Source of the DNA: Bacilli bacterium
GTDB lineage: Bacteria; Bacillota_I; Bacilli_A; RF39; UBA660
NCBI GenBank assembly: GCA_016302935.1
Contig: JAEDMO010000045.1
Span: 1-6,442, forward strand
Direction of reading: 5' to 3'
Length of the DNA stretch: 6,442 nt
Shown: positions 5,340 through 6,442 of the stretch, piece by piece
Layout of the letters: every line of letters begins with the position of its first letter
Position numbering within the stretch: position 1 is the stretch's first letter
The notes under the pieces: generated by a model
What the model was told of the DNA's origin: nothing
Databases searched by the model: none
What the model saw: only the letters and a program-made list of their open reading frames with translations
Position numbers and translations under genes: made by a program

Positions 5340-6233
5340 ATGAATCAATGTAAAAAAAGAAAAGGAATAATTTTAGCGGGTGGAAAAGGTACAAGACTAT
5401 ATCCAATGACAATGGCTGTATCAAAACAATTATTGCCAATTTATGATAAACCAATGATATATTATCCATTATCAATTTTGATGCTTTCTGGAATTAAAGA
5501 AGTATTAATAATTTCAACACCAGATGATCTTCCTCTATATGAAAAGTTATTAGGAAATGGAGAAAAACTAGGAATGCATTTTGAATATGCGATTCAAGAT
5601 AAACCAAGAGGCTTGGCGGATGCATTTATTATTGGAGAAAAGTTTATCGGCAACGACGATGTTTGTTTAGTTTTGGGGGATAATATTTTCTATGGTGGTG
5701 GAATAACAAATGCACTCGAAATGGCAGATAACAACCACGAAGGAGCGACAATATTTGGATATCCAGTGAAAGATCCAACAAGTTTTGGTGTGGTAGAATT
5801 TGATGAGAATATGAAAGCAATATCTATAGAAGAAAAACCTAAAGAACCGAAATCTAATTATGCGGTACCTGGATTATACTTCTATGATAATGAAGTTGTC
5901 AAAATCGCAAAAAATGTAGAACCATCAGCGAGAGGTGAGATAGAAATCACATCTATTAACAATTATTATCTAGAACAAGGAAAACTAAGCGTAACTGTTC
6001 TAGGCCGTGGAATGGCATGGTTAGATACAGGAAACCCTAGTGCATTGCAACGTGCTTCTGCTTTTGTAGAAAGTGTTCAATCACTACAAGGAAATTATAT
6101 TGCCTGTTTAGAAGAAATAGCATATCGCAAAGGATTTATTAATAAAGAACAATTATATGAACTAGGTGATAATTTAAAACAAACCGAATATGGTAAATAT
6201 ATTTTATCAATATATAAAGGAGAAGATAAATAA
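5340..6233 (+). CDS. rmlA: Glucose-1-phosphate thymidylyltransferase RmlA
   Basis: It makes dTDP-glucose from dTTP and glucose-1-phosphate in the cytoplasm, the first step of dTDP-L-rhamnose synthesis and usually feedback-inhibited by dTDP-rhamnose. The 297-aa protein has the nucleotide-binding LAGGKGTRLYP (12-22), QDKPRGLADAF (86-96), the metal-binding LGDN (112-115), EEKP (164-167), YAVPGLYFYD (174-183), ARGEIEITSIN (197-207) and GRGMAWLDTG (222-231), all as expected in long-form RmlA/RfbA. Length is normal. The ATG at 5340 follows GGGAGG (5326-5331), which lies within the end of the ATPase gene; an in-frame GTG at 5301 would add 13 residues but overlaps that gene and lacks family support. 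Its GC content is visibly higher than in the glycosyltransferase genes, consistent with a conserved housekeeping-type gene. rmlB follows after one base. Confidence 0.97.
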   Translation: MNQCKKRKGIILAGGKGTRLYPMTMAVSKQLLPIYDKPMIYYPLSILMLSGIKEVLIISTPDDLPLYEKLLGNGEKLGMHFEYAIQDKPRGLADAFIIGEKFIGNDDVCLVLGDNIFYGGGITNALEMADNNHEGATIFGYPVKDPTSFGVVEFDENMKAISIEEKPKEPKSNYAVPGLYFYDNEVVKIAKNVEPSARGEIEITSINNYYLEQGKLSVTVLGRGMAWLDTGNPSALQRASAFVESVQSLQGNYIACLEEIAYRKGFINKEQLYELGDNLKQTEYGKYILSIYKGEDK

Positions 6234-6234
6234 T

Positions 6235-6442
6235 ATGAAATTTTTAGTAACTGGCGGAGCCGGATTTATAGGAAGTAATTTTCTACATTATATGACTGAT
6301 AAGTATCCAGAAGATTATTTTGTTTGCCTAGATGCACTTACATATGCAGGAAATTATGAAAATATAAAAGAATTAGAAAATAAAAAAAATTATAAGTTTG
6401 TAAAAGGAGATATAAAAGATATTGAATTTGTTGATAAACTAT
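6235..6442 (+). CDS. rmlB: dTDP-glucose 4,6-dehydratase RmlB, N-terminal part, cut by right edge
   Basis: It converts dTDP-glucose to dTDP-4-keto-6-deoxyglucose, the second step toward dTDP-rhamnose and other dTDP-6-deoxysugars. Only 69 codons are visible. They open MKFLVTGGAGFIGSNF, the NAD-binding Rossmann motif (TGGAGFIGS, 6-14) of the extended short-chain dehydrogenase family. CLDALTYAGNYENI (29-42) follows, diagnostic of RmlB rather than other sugar epimerases, then FVKGDIKD. The catalytic Tyr-x3-Lys lies beyond the window. AAGGAG (6217-6222) precedes the ATG, and the gene follows rmlA by one base, so the two are co-transcribed. rmlC and rmlD would be expected nearby if the product is rhamnose. 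Confidence 0.95.
   Translation, partial: MKFLVTGGAGFIGSNFLHYMTDKYPEDYFVCLDALTYAGNYENIKELENKKNYKFVKGDIKDIEFVDKL

Overview
This window (low GC, strongly A-rich on the + strand, standard genetic code with TGA used as a stop) looks like a chromosomal segment of a low-GC Gram-positive-type bacterium: Bacillota, perhaps one of the AT-rich gut Bacilli or Erysipelotrichia-like lineages. The grounds are strong AGGTGA/GGAGG ribosome binding sites, very AT-rich codon choice and the families present. I cannot name a species.

Layout. (1) Positions 1-386, minus strand: the N-terminal part of a tyrosine recombinase (phage/ICE-type integrase) running off the left edge, possibly disrupted near position 54. 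(2) Positions 387-757: no protein gene. This stretch holds a clear rho-independent terminator (512-540, + strand) with no + strand gene to serve, two extended -10 elements just upstream of it (a possible small RNA of about 65-105 nt), a possible integrase promoter and operator, and then a good promoter (706-734) for the genes to the right. (3) Positions 758-3690: three tightly packed or overlapping glycosyltransferase genes (GT2, GT4, GT2), very AT-rich. (4) Positions 3691-3779: an intergenic control region with an extended -10 promoter and a perfect 12-bp palindrome just upstream of it. (5) Positions 3780-5338: an ABC-2 polysaccharide exporter, membrane protein plus ATPase (Wzm/Wzt, TagG/TagH or RgpC/RgpD type). 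(6) Positions 5340 to the right edge: rmlA (glucose-1-phosphate thymidylyltransferase) and the start of rmlB (dTDP-glucose 4,6-dehydratase), the first two steps of dTDP-L-rhamnose synthesis.

How it works together (inference from family knowledge). RmlA and RmlB, presumably with RmlC and RmlD beyond the window, supply dTDP-rhamnose or another dTDP-6-deoxysugar. The three cytoplasmic glycosyltransferases build a lipid-linked glycan, and the ABC transporter moves it across the membrane. The arrangement resembles ABC-exported rhamnose-containing cell-wall polysaccharide loci of streptococci. The neighbouring recombinase, the sharp composition change between the glycosyltransferases and rmlA, and the separate promoter at the junction fit a modular surface-glycan locus whose glycosyltransferase cassette is exchanged more readily than its export and precursor genes. 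I see no clearly unprecedented protein system here. The most interesting unexplained signals are non-coding: the orphan terminator with its upstream promoters, and the palindrome at the internal promoter.
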